Assembly (NCBI RefSeq): GCF_000485595.1
Contig: NW_014577448.1
Coordinates: forward strand, 93,603-142,212
Source: Priapulus caudatus
Lineage: Eukaryota; Priapulida; Priapulimorpha; Priapulimorphida; Priapulidae
Length of the DNA stretch: 48,610 bases
Reading direction: 5' to 3'
The notes below the pieces were generated by a model. That model did no database searches. It was not told the origin of the DNA and saw nothing but the letters and a program-made list of their open reading frames with translations. The position numbers and the translations under genes are program-made. Positions 24,401-32,511 of this stretch are shown one piece after another. Positions within the stretch are counted from its first letter, which is position 1. The number at the start of each line of letters is the position of its first letter.

Positions 24401-27400
24401 AACAGCTTCACTATGTACATAATAATTTCCAAGTGATATCCATTGAACACGTTCCATGTCTATGGTTCTCAACAGTACCCCATACACCTTTCACCACGTA
24501 GGTGGTCAATTCTGAACCCTGTAACGAAGGTACTGATAGAGTATGCCAACACTCAACTCGATCCAATACACTGAACACAATCAGCTAGTGATGTCACGAT
24601 CATCGATTATACTTGATCATCGGTTGAACAGTGGCTCGAACCAAGCGCTTAGTGATGTCACGATCATCGATTATACTCGATCATCGGTTGAACAGTGGCT
24701 CGAACCAAGCGCTTGGTTATCAAAATCCATAATCGATTTCATCGGAAAAAAAACTTGAACAAGAAAACTTGGAAAAGTGATGAGAATCAGAGATATAAAA
24801 AATCGCTACTATACAAGTTATCCTTTATAAAACATACATGTATTATACACACAGTAGTAAACAAACAGTAAACAGGGCTAAACAAGCACATACATGCACA
24901 CACGTACATGCACACGATGTTACGCACACGCAGGCATTCAACACCCAGAGTAACCGATTGTAACCGATCATCGGTTACTTGGGTCCAACCGATGATCGAT
25001 TACGAAATTACAACCGATTGACAACACTACAATCAGCACGTGCCAACACGCAGGGTTGACTGATGACACAGCCTTTCCAAAGGAACTATTAAGTTATGCG
25101 TACCTGCTCATTAAGACTATCATTAGCTCTTGTGAATTCTTTACAAGCGATTTCCTTGAAACACGTCCGTTGGTTAGCGGTCATTTCTGTGAGGCCGGCA
25201 TGCTGCATGTACTGTTCACGTAGCTGCTGTGTGGTCAGACTTCTGCAAAGATTCATATTACAAAATAACGTTTTAAGCTAGAAAAAACACTAAAACTCCT
25301 TTAAAGGGACAGTAGCCTCTAGGATTTTACTGCATACAACTGTACTTACTGTATAACAAATCGTCTATACCCACATGTATTTGTCACCAGATACTTAATT
25401 AATTATTTACACATCAACGCTACGAAATTTGAACAGCGCCATGACACCCGCGACCGTGCTGCCACCCTGAAAAAGTTGCGTATTTGCATTTTTATTTTGC
25501 AGGTAAATGACCGAGGGCTAATCACAAAAGTGCAATTATATTTATACCTAAATGCTATTTAACCGAACGATATTCATTTTAGGGCAATTTATCCATATTA
25601 TAACTGAAACTATATGTCGTTTATAAGATATTACAATCCTTTTGCTTTTAAATGAATAAATAAGAAATACCCTCGGTCTGTAGCCCTTGGCTGGAAAGTG
25701 GTTTTGCGCAACTTCTCAGATCGTGCGCTTTGAGTGGCGCCACCGTCGTTGTAATCAAACTGTAGTCGTTAGTTTTAAAACATAAAAAAAAAATATTTCT
25801 AATGGTGATTGAACCATGAAACTTTTTATGTAGCGCAATTAGAACCTAAATTAGCTGAAAATAACCCTAGAACCTAGAGGCTACTGTTCCTTTAATGTTA
25901 TACCTTAATTAGGTATTATTTATTGTAGAGTGAGATGTAAACTGGATCACACTGCCCAGAGAGCTATGCTTGGTGCATTGACCCTTTACCTAATTCGTAT
26001 CAGTTTCCGCTAATCAGTGCACCCACTGTTACAGCAGGTAATGTCGTTGGACTGGTCTCGATTTTTCTTGCTTAGTAACATGTCAATGTGTCGTACACTT
26101 GAAGCCCAAAATAGTAGATGCCACCGAGACATGGGCTAGGGATGGTATATTAAATGGATATAGCTTAATTAGAAATGACAGACAGCACACAAAGGGAGGT
26201 GGTGTTTTGCTACTTGTACATGAATCAATTTAGCTGATAGAATGTGATGAACGAAATGAGTATGAATTTAGAGGTGAAGTTTGGTGTAAAATTCCACTGT
26301 GTCACAATGACTTGCTGCTAATAGGTGTGTACTATATATAGATTTCCATCGATTACAGAAGAGAATAACATGGATTTACTGGAATTGTTTGAAAAGGTAT
26401 AGAAGGAAAACTTTTCCAACATACTGATTATAACCTACGTGACTTTAATGTTTCGGAGGTTGACTTTGTGAATTACCATTGCATTGGTGATCACATATCA
26501 TTTAGTCAAATTTTCCTGAATAGAATCCAAAATGTTTTTGACACTCCATGAAGACATTTGCACCAGATAGAAATCCGGCCAAGACGAATCACTATTGAAT
26601 CAAGTGTTTTGTGATAATGCAAACATGATAGAGTGAATGCACAGGATATCATCACTAGGAAAGACTTGTCAAGATACTATTCGATACTCCACATCAGTAA
26701 TGACAATGTATTTAATATTAAGTGCATGAAAATTGCTTCAGGAGCTTGCACGGCATGGGGCAAAACTTATTTACTTTTGTTGTTTTATTAATAAAGAAGT
26801 GTCGTTAATCCATGTTCAGCTGCATATCTCAAACACAACATGGTGTCAAAAGTGAACTCATTGACATTGATAACTGAGACCGATGTTTATGACCAGCAGA
26901 ACAGGGCAGAAGCTCAACCCTCCTCCAGAGGTTTTTGATTTCTCTAGGCCAGCAGTAATCGATTCCCAGCATTTCTCGATGCCAGAAACAGCTTAACCTG
27001 AGATTGAGAGACTTGAGGCTGAGTGGCAGCAAATATACAGCTGGCGATGCCTCGAAGTTAGACGAAGAAGATGGTGACGTGTAAATATGAAGCCTACTGC
27101 ATGGAAGGAGAGGCAGAACACATATTCAATCATCAATGCATTCGAATTTCATGACATTACGTTGTAGCGACAGCGAGGGCCTCATCGCGGGAGACTGGAC
27201 TAAACTGAGGACTGTTGAAAGTGGAGTCTTGAGTGTCGGAGTGAGCAGCCGGAACGACCTGACGATTCATTGCTATGGTGAATAACAAGGACAAAGTAAC
27301 ATTGGACCGGTTATATTACTATTAGTATTAGTATTACTATTAGGCATGCCCACACCACTTTGCCACAAGGAGCTAAATATAACAAGGAGAGGAAGCGGAT

Positions 27401-28063
27401 GGCTGTGCGCTTTTCGCCTCAAGGGCGCCATCTATGGACCATAATCAGCTGAAACGGCTGTGCAGAGCGAACCCAGAGACAATAGAACACTAATCTGTTC
27501 AACTTCTCTGTTCACAGTTCAACTTCAGCCTCAGGCTCAGGTTCAGGGACAGGGTCTCGGTGCAAATCCACTTTAGGCACCTTAGGTATCACGAAGTGAT
27601 GCACAGATTTCTGTGTATCATCAACTGATGCACAGGATTTCCGTATATCAAGGAATTATGCAAAAACCCTAACCCTAACCGTAAGCCCAACCCTAACCCT
27701 AACACACTTCGTGATACCTAAGAAGTAAGATTATACTTTATGACTTAGGGTTAGGGTTAGGGTTTTTGCATCATTCCTTGATGTACGCAAAGTCTGTGCA
27801 TCAGTTGATGATACACAAAAATCTGTGCATCACTTCGTGATACATAAGGTGCCTAAAGTGGATTTGCGCCCAGGATCTCTGCCGAACCCAAATTTGGGCC
27901 AGATATGGCGGCGCTTCCTCTCCTTGTTATATTTCGCTCCTTGCTTTGCCCGATATCCTGTTACAGATATCATTATCAGTTTAACAGTTACATACTCGAT
28001 GTTCGCTTTCCCAGCAAACAACTTTCGAACAAAATCACTCATGTTGTCTTCTGTTCCCGCCAT
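18349..28063 (-). CDS. HIRIP3: HIRIP3-like chromatin protein (gene span)
   Basis: Six-exon model, five exons well supported, joined in phase at every junction: 68+139+202+2245+82 bp, plus a tentative 117-bp last exon, giving about 950 residues. The N-terminus, MAGTEDNMSDFVRKLFAGKA continuing to …SLTTQQLREQYMQHAGLTEM, has the same layout as vertebrate HIRIP3: a short start, an 'F.R..F.G' motif, then a DEK-C-like 'T…+..Y..H.G' helix region. Next come a basic segment, a very acidic Ser/Asp/Glu plus Lys repeat region and a basic KKRKLSDSKAKRKN stretch likely to act as a nuclear signal. HIRIP3 family proteins bind HIRA and H2A/H2B histones through a C-terminal CHZ motif. I could not find a clear CHZ motif here, so the histone-chaperone role is inferred from the N-terminus and composition only. 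The central region is about twice the human length. Alternative: another DEK-C-like acidic nuclear protein. Confidence 0.72.
18537..18618 (-). CDS. HIRIP3: HIRIP3-like exon 5
   Basis: 82 bp between TTATTTCAG and GTAAGC. The first base completes the Thr codon split at the end of exon 4 (AC|A). The 27 whole codons read NPTKSSAEKTSGAKKRKL then SDSKAKRKN, a basic, nuclear-signal-like segment. The exon ends in phase 0. Confidence 0.75.
18820..21064 (-). CDS. HIRIP3: HIRIP3-like exon 4 (acidic repeat exon, complete copy)
   Basis: 2245 bp, open throughout. The acceptor TTTGTCCACAG and donor AC|GTAAGC keep phase with both neighbours, so the internal Met at 21074 is in the intron and not the start. 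The first about 220 residues are acidic/basic low-complexity sequence. The rest is ten units, spaced about 57-58 residues, each headed by a 'DSDSDDEVLA(S)KKKAGNKKQ'-like motif. Two subtypes exist: 'PKSSPVKQQARKRQIKKM' and 'KLKPKKRQGEKVKSKKV'. The end is SDSSDSTDSDTDIET. Alternating acidic serine clusters, of the kind often phosphorylated by CK2, and lysine blocks also recall Nopp140-like proteins. Confidence 0.8.
21065..21864 (-). other. HIRIP3 intron 3
   Basis: About 800 bp between exons 3 and 4, from GTAAGT to TTTGTCCACAG on the minus strand. It contains the small TIR element at 21356-21637. The same intron is present in the duplicate at 23327-24126. Confidence 0.7.
21356..21637. mobile_element. 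pogo/Tigger-like MITE
   Basis: 282 bp. Ends CAGGTAGATCCCGTTTTACG and, inverted, CAGGTAGGTCCCGTTTTACG, flanked on both sides by TA. TA target sites and CAGG-type ends fit Tc1/mariner-pogo elements. No transposase. It is inside HIRIP3 intron 3, with a counterpart in the duplicate at 23618-23899. Confidence 0.8.
21865..22066 (-). CDS. HIRIP3: HIRIP3-like exon 3 (first copy)
   Basis: 202 bp between GGTTTTAG and GTAAGT; 67 codons plus one base (G). Encodes NESERENSPNKQNQNRF… EMKTIAYKNASKKPEEEN…RPREDDSNGATNLTKRKKV…, a basic and acidic linker with KRPRE and KRKK clusters. It is nearly identical to 24127-24328, differing for example by Asn against Asp in DDS(N/D)GATN. One of the two copies is probably an assembly duplicate. 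Confidence 0.75.
22315..22324. other. Assembly gap (10 N)
   Basis: Ten N of nominal length, placed exactly where one copy of the duplicated block ends and the other begins. This marks a join between contigs whose ends overlap. Confidence 1.
22325..23326 (-). CDS. HIRIP3: HIRIP3-like exon 4, duplicate, cut by gap
   Basis: Same acceptor and reading frame as 18820-21064, but it stops at the N gap after the third full repeat unit. Differences from the complete copy include Trp for Leu in 'SAKA(L/W)KDEE' and Ala for Thr in 'EPE(T/A)SKLKP'. The frame that appears to continue past the gap runs into intron sequence. Best read as the second haplotype, not a second gene. Confidence 0.8.
23618..23899. 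mobile_element. pogo/Tigger-like MITE (duplicate)
   Basis: Identical in position and ends to 21356-21637, inside the duplicated block. It is not an independent insertion. Confidence 0.8.
24127..24328 (-). CDS. HIRIP3: HIRIP3-like exon 3 (second copy, contiguous with exon 2)
   Basis: Same exon as 21865-22066 with Asp in 'DDSDGATN'. This copy is on the same contig as exons 1 and 2. Phase: 0 at the start, one base left at the end, completed by AC of exon 4 to give Asp. Confidence 0.78.
24586..25029. mobile_element. hAT-type MITE with 8-bp target duplication
   Basis: 444 bp. Left end TAGTGATGTCACGATCATCG, right end (inverted) TAGTGTTGTCAATCGGTTG. Flanked by CAATCAGC at 24578-24585 and 25030-25037. 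Eight-bp duplications are characteristic of hAT. Inside are two tandem units of about 60 bp (TCACGATCATCGATTATAC…) and several CGATCATCGGTT palindromes. No transposase. Lies in HIRIP3 intron 2. Confidence 0.88.
25104..25242 (-). CDS. HIRIP3: HIRIP3-like exon 2
   Basis: 139 bp from TCTTTGCAG to GTACGC. The first base completes a Glu codon split by intron 1 (GA|A); 46 codons follow, ending in phase 0. The product SLTTQQLREQYMQHAGLTEM…NQRTCFKEIACKEF aligns by eye with the HIRIP3 N-terminal region (T-H..+..Y-.HSG…L…EK..LK.+V..E), a DEK-C-like helical fold. This exon is the main basis for the family call. Confidence 0.78.
25305..25891. mobile_element. TTAA-flanked MITE (Kolobok-like)
   Basis: 587 bp. 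Ends AGGGACAGTAGCCTCTAGG and, inverted, AGGAACAGTAGCCTCTAGG, flanked by TTAA at 25301-25304 and 25892-25895. TTAA sites occur in Kolobok and piggyBac; the AGGRACA end is closer to the T2/Kolobok type. No transposase. Sits in HIRIP3 intron 1. Confidence 0.82.
26130..26640 (+). pseudogene. CR1-like retrotransposon endonuclease fragment
   Basis: Translation with frameshifts and stops gives, in order, ETWARDGILNGYSLIRND, KGGGVLLLVHESI, CKIPLCHNDLLLIGVYY, NMDLLELFEKV and FSNILII…, then GDHISFSQIFLNRIQNVF. These follow the order of the APE endonuclease of CR1/L2-type non-LTR elements (ETW…GGGV…GVYYR…ILI.GDFN…FL..+QD.F). At least three stops and two frameshifts make it dead. Located in HIRIP3 intron 1, opposite strand to that gene. 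Confidence 0.75.
26740..27150 (+). mobile_element. LTR-retrotransposon remnant (LTR end, primer site, gag start?)
   Basis: An AATAAA-containing sequence ends in CACAACA and is followed at 26841 by TGGTGTCAAAAGTGAAC, which resembles the TGGTGTCAGAAGTGG-type tRNA primer sites of Gypsy-like elements. A broken frame after it gives AEAQP and 'PPEVFDFSRP', a typical start of gag-like proteins. An inverted, diverged copy is at 10957-12130. No intact frame. Confidence 0.45.
27352..27955. mobile_element. Long hairpin with telomere-like core
   Basis: Inner arms of about 125 bp (27560-27690 against 27742-27869; left arm GCAAATCCACTTTAGGCACC…) converge on CCCTAA units on the left and TTAGGG units on the right. 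A second, outer pair of inverted blocks (AAATATAACAAGGAGAGGAA at about 27374, complement at about 27916) widens the structure. No target duplication could be set. It ends about 40 bp from the donor of HIRIP3 exon 1. Confidence 0.7.
27996..28063 (-). CDS. HIRIP3: HIRIP3-like exon 1 (start of coding)
   Basis: 68 bp: ATGGCGGGAACAG… to AACATCGA|GTATGT. The donor matches the consensus well and leaves two bases that exon 2 completes to GAA. The product, MAGTEDNMSDFVRKLFAGKA then NIE, matches the vertebrate HIRIP3 start pattern (MA….M..F.R..F.G). Another in-frame ATG sits directly upstream (28066) and one more at 28132; the ATG at 28063 has A at -3 and G at +4 and gives the usual family length. Confidence 0.75.
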
Positions 28064-28449
28064 CATTGCACATGCTACGCCATCTAGTGATGCCGCATAA
28101 TGAAAATCTTTTACATCATTGCCTTCACCCAATCAGAAAACATTGATTACACTAGAACCTCTCCCAACTTATTCTTCTCGTAATTTTAAATAGTAGACCA
28201 AATATACTGTATAAAAAATATGCTTATATTGGTTACAGTACAAAATATTAATGCAAAATATTAATTTCATTAGAACATAATAATATATAGTTTTCAAACT
28301 TTATGTTGCTAAATTCCAAGATACGTATCTTAGGAGAGGTCGTCACGGCGTAGTGTTGAGTTTGTTATTGTGTTGTTCGTATCAACATCAACAATTATGG
28401 AGCGGATGTAAATATAGTAAACGGTGTTACTAAACAGCACAATCGGAAG
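28064..28449. promoter_or_regulatory. Shared divergent promoter region
   Basis: 386 bp separate the two start codons, so promoter and both 5' UTRs must fit here unless non-coding first exons exist elsewhere. It is AT-rich, not a CpG island. A canonical CCAATCAG box lies at 28129-28136, close to the HIRIP3 side. TCGTCACGG near 28340 is a possible CRE-like half site. No clear TATA box can be assigned to either start. Confidence 0.6.
28397..28411 (+). other. Short upstream ORF of ANKS1
   Basis: ATG GAG CGG ATG TAA, ending 38 bp before the ANKS1 start codon. If transcribed in the 5' UTR it could lower translation of the main frame. Whether it is in the mRNA is not known. Confidence 0.35.
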
Positions 28450-28556
28450 ATGGGGAAAGATCACGATCTTCTCGAAGCTTCGAGGAATGGAAATGTTCTG
28501 GTTGTTGAAAAGATCCTTAGCAGTCGTCGCAAAAGCGGGCCACTTGCAATTGGAAG
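28450..28556 (+). CDS. ANKS1: ANKS1-like exon 1
   Basis: 107 bp; ATG with AAG before it and G after (good context). Donor GGAAG|GTGCGT. Encodes the N-terminal capping helix pair (LLEASRNGNVLVVEKIL) and RRKSGPLAIG, leaving AG for a split Ser codon. A longer frame in another register overlaps it but has no family match. Confidence 0.87.
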
Positions 28557-31500
28557 GTGCGTATGATCTAGTTCAACTTCAACTTGAAGTTGAACTTCTA
28601 CTTCTTCTAAGTTCTAGTACTAGTAGACTAGGAGTAGGTGTGCGGCAGCTATCCGCGGGCTATAGTACTAGAGCTACTAGTAGGCCTACCGCGTACAGTT
28701 GCCGCAGGCCTGCAGGCTGCAGGCCGCAGGACGTGTTTCTGAGTTGCTATCAGTCGCTCAACGATACTCGCAGCCACAGGCACTTGAAGCATATCAACTG
28801 TAAGCGCACGGCGCCGCCATTGCGCGTACACTAATACATAGATATAAGAGCAGGTGCGAAAGCGTGCGCCAGGAATTCGCTCGACGCTCGCTTGATTTCA
28901 CAGGATTTCAACACAAATACTCAACCTTACGACTCCATCTTTGCTCCTAATTGAAGTACAGTGCTTACTTGTTGTAGAAATATCATGTCTCACTTCGCAG
29001 CAGAGCTGTGTCACGCAAAATCACGAATTAGATCATGAAATTCTCGCGATCTCTAGCGTGCTTGCGCGATTGTAACACATTCCATTGGAAAGCAACGTTG
29101 TGGTTACCCAAGATGCAGTGCGCCGCCTTCCGCCATGTACTTAAATGTGTTCCAATCGCGCAAGCAATCCTAGAGATCGCGAGAATTTCATGATCTAATT
29201 CGTGATTTTGCGTGACACAGCTCTGCTGCGAAGTGAGACATGATATTTCTACAACAAGTAAGCACTGTACTTCAATTAGGAGCAAAGATGAGTCGTAAGG
29301 TTGAGTATTTGTGTTGAAATCCTGTGAAATCAAGCGAGCGTCGAGCGAATTCCTGGCGCACGCTTTCGCACCTGCTCTTATATCTATGTATTAGTGTACG
29401 CGCAATGGCGGCGCCGTGCGCTTACAGTTGATATGCTTCAAGTGCCTGTGCTCGCAGCTAAGGCCTGCATACCTCCCAACTCTCATTGGTTGATACAAAT
29501 CACGTGCCTGAAACTCCTGTTTTAATAATTCCTTTTATGGTGCATTGTGACCCTAGCCCTAACCCTAACCCTAACCCTAACCCTAATCCTAACCCTAACC
29601 CTAACCCTAACCCTAATCCTAACCCTAACACTACTTAGAATTTAATTTTAAAAATTAACTATATTTGTATCAACCAATGAGAGTTGGGAGGTATGCAGGC
29701 CCTAGCTGCGAGTCTCAACGATTCATCATGACATTAGTTATCACCTGGAGTACGCAAATCAGATATGGGCTCCCCATCTAGTAAAACACATAGAAGCAAT
29801 CGAAAATGTTTAGAGGCGTGCAACCAAGCAAATCCCTGGTATGGCAGACTTCTCCTATGATGATCGTCTCCGGTAACTCAGGCTCCCAAACTCTGGCCTA
29901 TAGGCGAGTGAGGGGTGACATGATTGAGATGTATATAAAATACTGACTGGTAAATATGATCCTGAAGTGTCTGACTTCATTAAAACAGCAGGTGAATCGG
30001 TAACACGGGGACATGCATACAAAATCTACAAAATCAGAACGAGATTGAACATCAGGAAATACTCATTTGTACATAGATCAGTGGATTTGTGGAACAAGCT
30101 TCCAGCATTAGTAGTAGTTCAGCAAAATCAGTCAGGTCCTTTGAGGCCAGACTAGACAAACATTGGAGAAACCAGCCCTTATACCATTATACGACGAGTA
30201 TAGAGAATCTATCCAAGCTACCAACCCTTACCACCGTGACATGGAAAATTGTCGAGAGCTGACAGTAGAGGTTCTCTGAGGAGACCTAGAGTCAGAAGAG
30301 AATCTGTGTAAATCTGTGTAAATTAGCCTGATTAGGCTGAGTTGAGTTTTTATAACGCTGTGGCTATATGCCTGACAGCCGGGCACGGTCGCCGATTTCC
30401 TAAATGCCTGGCAGTTCCTAACCCTAACCCTAACCCTAACCCTAACCCTAACCCTAACCATTGTTTACTTGAGATAACGCTGAACATTAAAAACTGCCGG
30501 GCATTTAGGAAATCGAAGACCGTGCCCGGCAGCCGTCAGATATATGCCGGCTGCCGGGAATATAGCCACTCTGTTTTTATAAGTTCTTGTCAGCTGTATG
30601 TGTGTATATGGTACCACAAATCATGTGACGGGATTAAAACTGAAGACATGTCACACTTGGCCAGAGACAGTGTAGTGTGGCACTGGTAGTGGTATAAGTG
30701 CAATAGTTTCAATGTCTTAGCGTCAATAGCTTCACATTTCATAGATACGAATTACAGATCTCTAATATGTATAATTACCTTCTGACATTACCCGAAGCCC
30801 AATACTTGGCTGAACATTTCATCAGCTCACCTATGTCTAGAGGCGTGTTCAATCCGCTCCATTCCAGTAGTCTCCTGCCTCAGAAAGAGGAATCAAATTC
30901 CTATCTACTATCATCAGAGACGAGTAAAACATATAGGGCAAACAAGAAGCTGTAACCTGGTTTTATTTCGACTGCTAGCAGAGTTAGCAACCCATTAAGT
31001 CCTTGTTTGGAGGCCAGTAAGAAGGCATCTGACTTACGACTTCTAGTTCTAACTGTTAAATGCGGCAGAACACGGAGCTACCAACTCCGAGTTCCACGCT
31101 GCTTTGAATTATGTTAAGCCAGATGTCGTCTGTGGTATCGAATCTCTGGAATGTATACAGAAATAAACAAAGATTAAACCATTAATAAATTAAATGTTAA
31201 ACTGATTTAGATCGAATATATACTATGCAGTTTCTTTCTCGTGGCTTCTAGTTGTTTATTTGTGATCAGGGAGGGCAGTAGGAGTGTGTTACACATGTGC
31301 ACAATACATGGACACAGTCACACAGCTGCTACAGCCACATGTTGCTTTCCTGCCTCGTAGTATTGCACATGTCTTGTAGTTTTTGCTTGCTAACTTGGCA
31401 TTCAGGGTGACTTAGAAAATAAACAGTGCTAGACTGAATGAAATGTTATTTTTTACGTATTGGTTGGAAATGTAGCAAGCTGCATGCTCAGTTACTCCCG

Positions 31501-32469
31501 CTTTCAGTTCATGCAGCATTTTGGGTCATAGGCCTGTATGGTAGTGATGTACCAGTGTTGTACGTTGTGTGTTTACCTTTCGTTTTACTTTTTGTACCAG
31601 CATTTCTCTGAATAGCTTCAACGTATTAAAACATAGTGTGAGTTTTTGCAGTTACATGTTTGACTGTGTTATAGACAGGGTGCTGACAAGATCTACATAA
31701 TGATATCTGTTTCGATATATAATTAAAAGCATGAATGTATTATTATTATTAAGTTCCATTCTCATGTCAGGGTTTTTATAGAACATATGAAACCTTAGGC
31801 CTAGAGATATATTGATCGATGGGTTTGATGTAGCTCTAGTACTATAGCCCGCGGATCGCTGCCACAGGGCTATAGCACATTCTGCCATAGATGTAATCTA
31901 AGCAAATGGTCCAACTGATGTGACCAAAAATTTATCCCCAAAACGTAAAATGATCGGGCTTTTTAACACTTATCTATCAACATGGACATCTCACCTATCT
32001 TTTTGAACACTTCCACAACTTTACACCAGGTATTTATGCTGTTATTCCTCAAAGTCTTAGCACTACTGTTGTTTTGTTTTCAAATGCGGTTGCTCTGCTT
32101 ATGTGTGCACGCGTGACTCTTCAGTGCTAAGACTTTGAGGAATAACAGCATAAATACCTGGTGTAAAGTTGTGGAAGTGTTCAAAAAGATAGGTGAGATG
32201 TCCATGTTGATAGATAAGTGTTAAAAAGTTCGATCATTTTACGTTTTGGGGATAAATTTTTGGTCACATCAGTTGGACCATTTGCTTAGATTACATCTAT
32301 GGCAGAATGTGCTATAGCCCTGCGGCAGCGATCCGCGGGCTATAGCACTAGAGCTAGGTTTGATGCTGCTACTATCAAGAGCTAATAATACCTTATTATT
32401 AGCTCTTGGTATTATTATTAATTATTATTAATTGTTATTATTTATTATTATTATTTATTATTATTATTA

Positions 32470-32511
<42 letters not shown>

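Larger units (their letters stand above)
28766..29713. mobile_element. 9-bp-TSD TIR element with CCCTAA core, split by a hAT element
   Basis: Outer element: ends ACTCGCAGCTAAGGCCTGCA and, inverted, ACTCGCAGCTAGGGCCTGCA, with arms of about 50 bp (through CTCATTGGTTGATACAAAT). Flanked by CTCAACGAT at 28757-28765 and 29714-29722. Its core at 29551-29631 is CCCTAA repeats. The hAT-type element 28775-29450 has inserted 9 bp inside its left end; without it the element is about 264 bp. Nine-bp duplications fit Mutator-like (MULE) elements. No transposase. Confidence 0.85.

Noticed and set aside
28424-28834. 136-codon frame overlapping ANKS1 exon 1
   Set aside because: It starts at GTG, runs in another register through the donor into transposon ends, and has no family match.
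29028-29333. 101-residue minus-strand frame
   Set aside because: Lies entirely in the arms of a foldback element.
29551-30459. True chromosome end
   Set aside because: The CCCTAA runs are short, interstitial, enclosed by inverted repeats and flanked by unique gene sequence.
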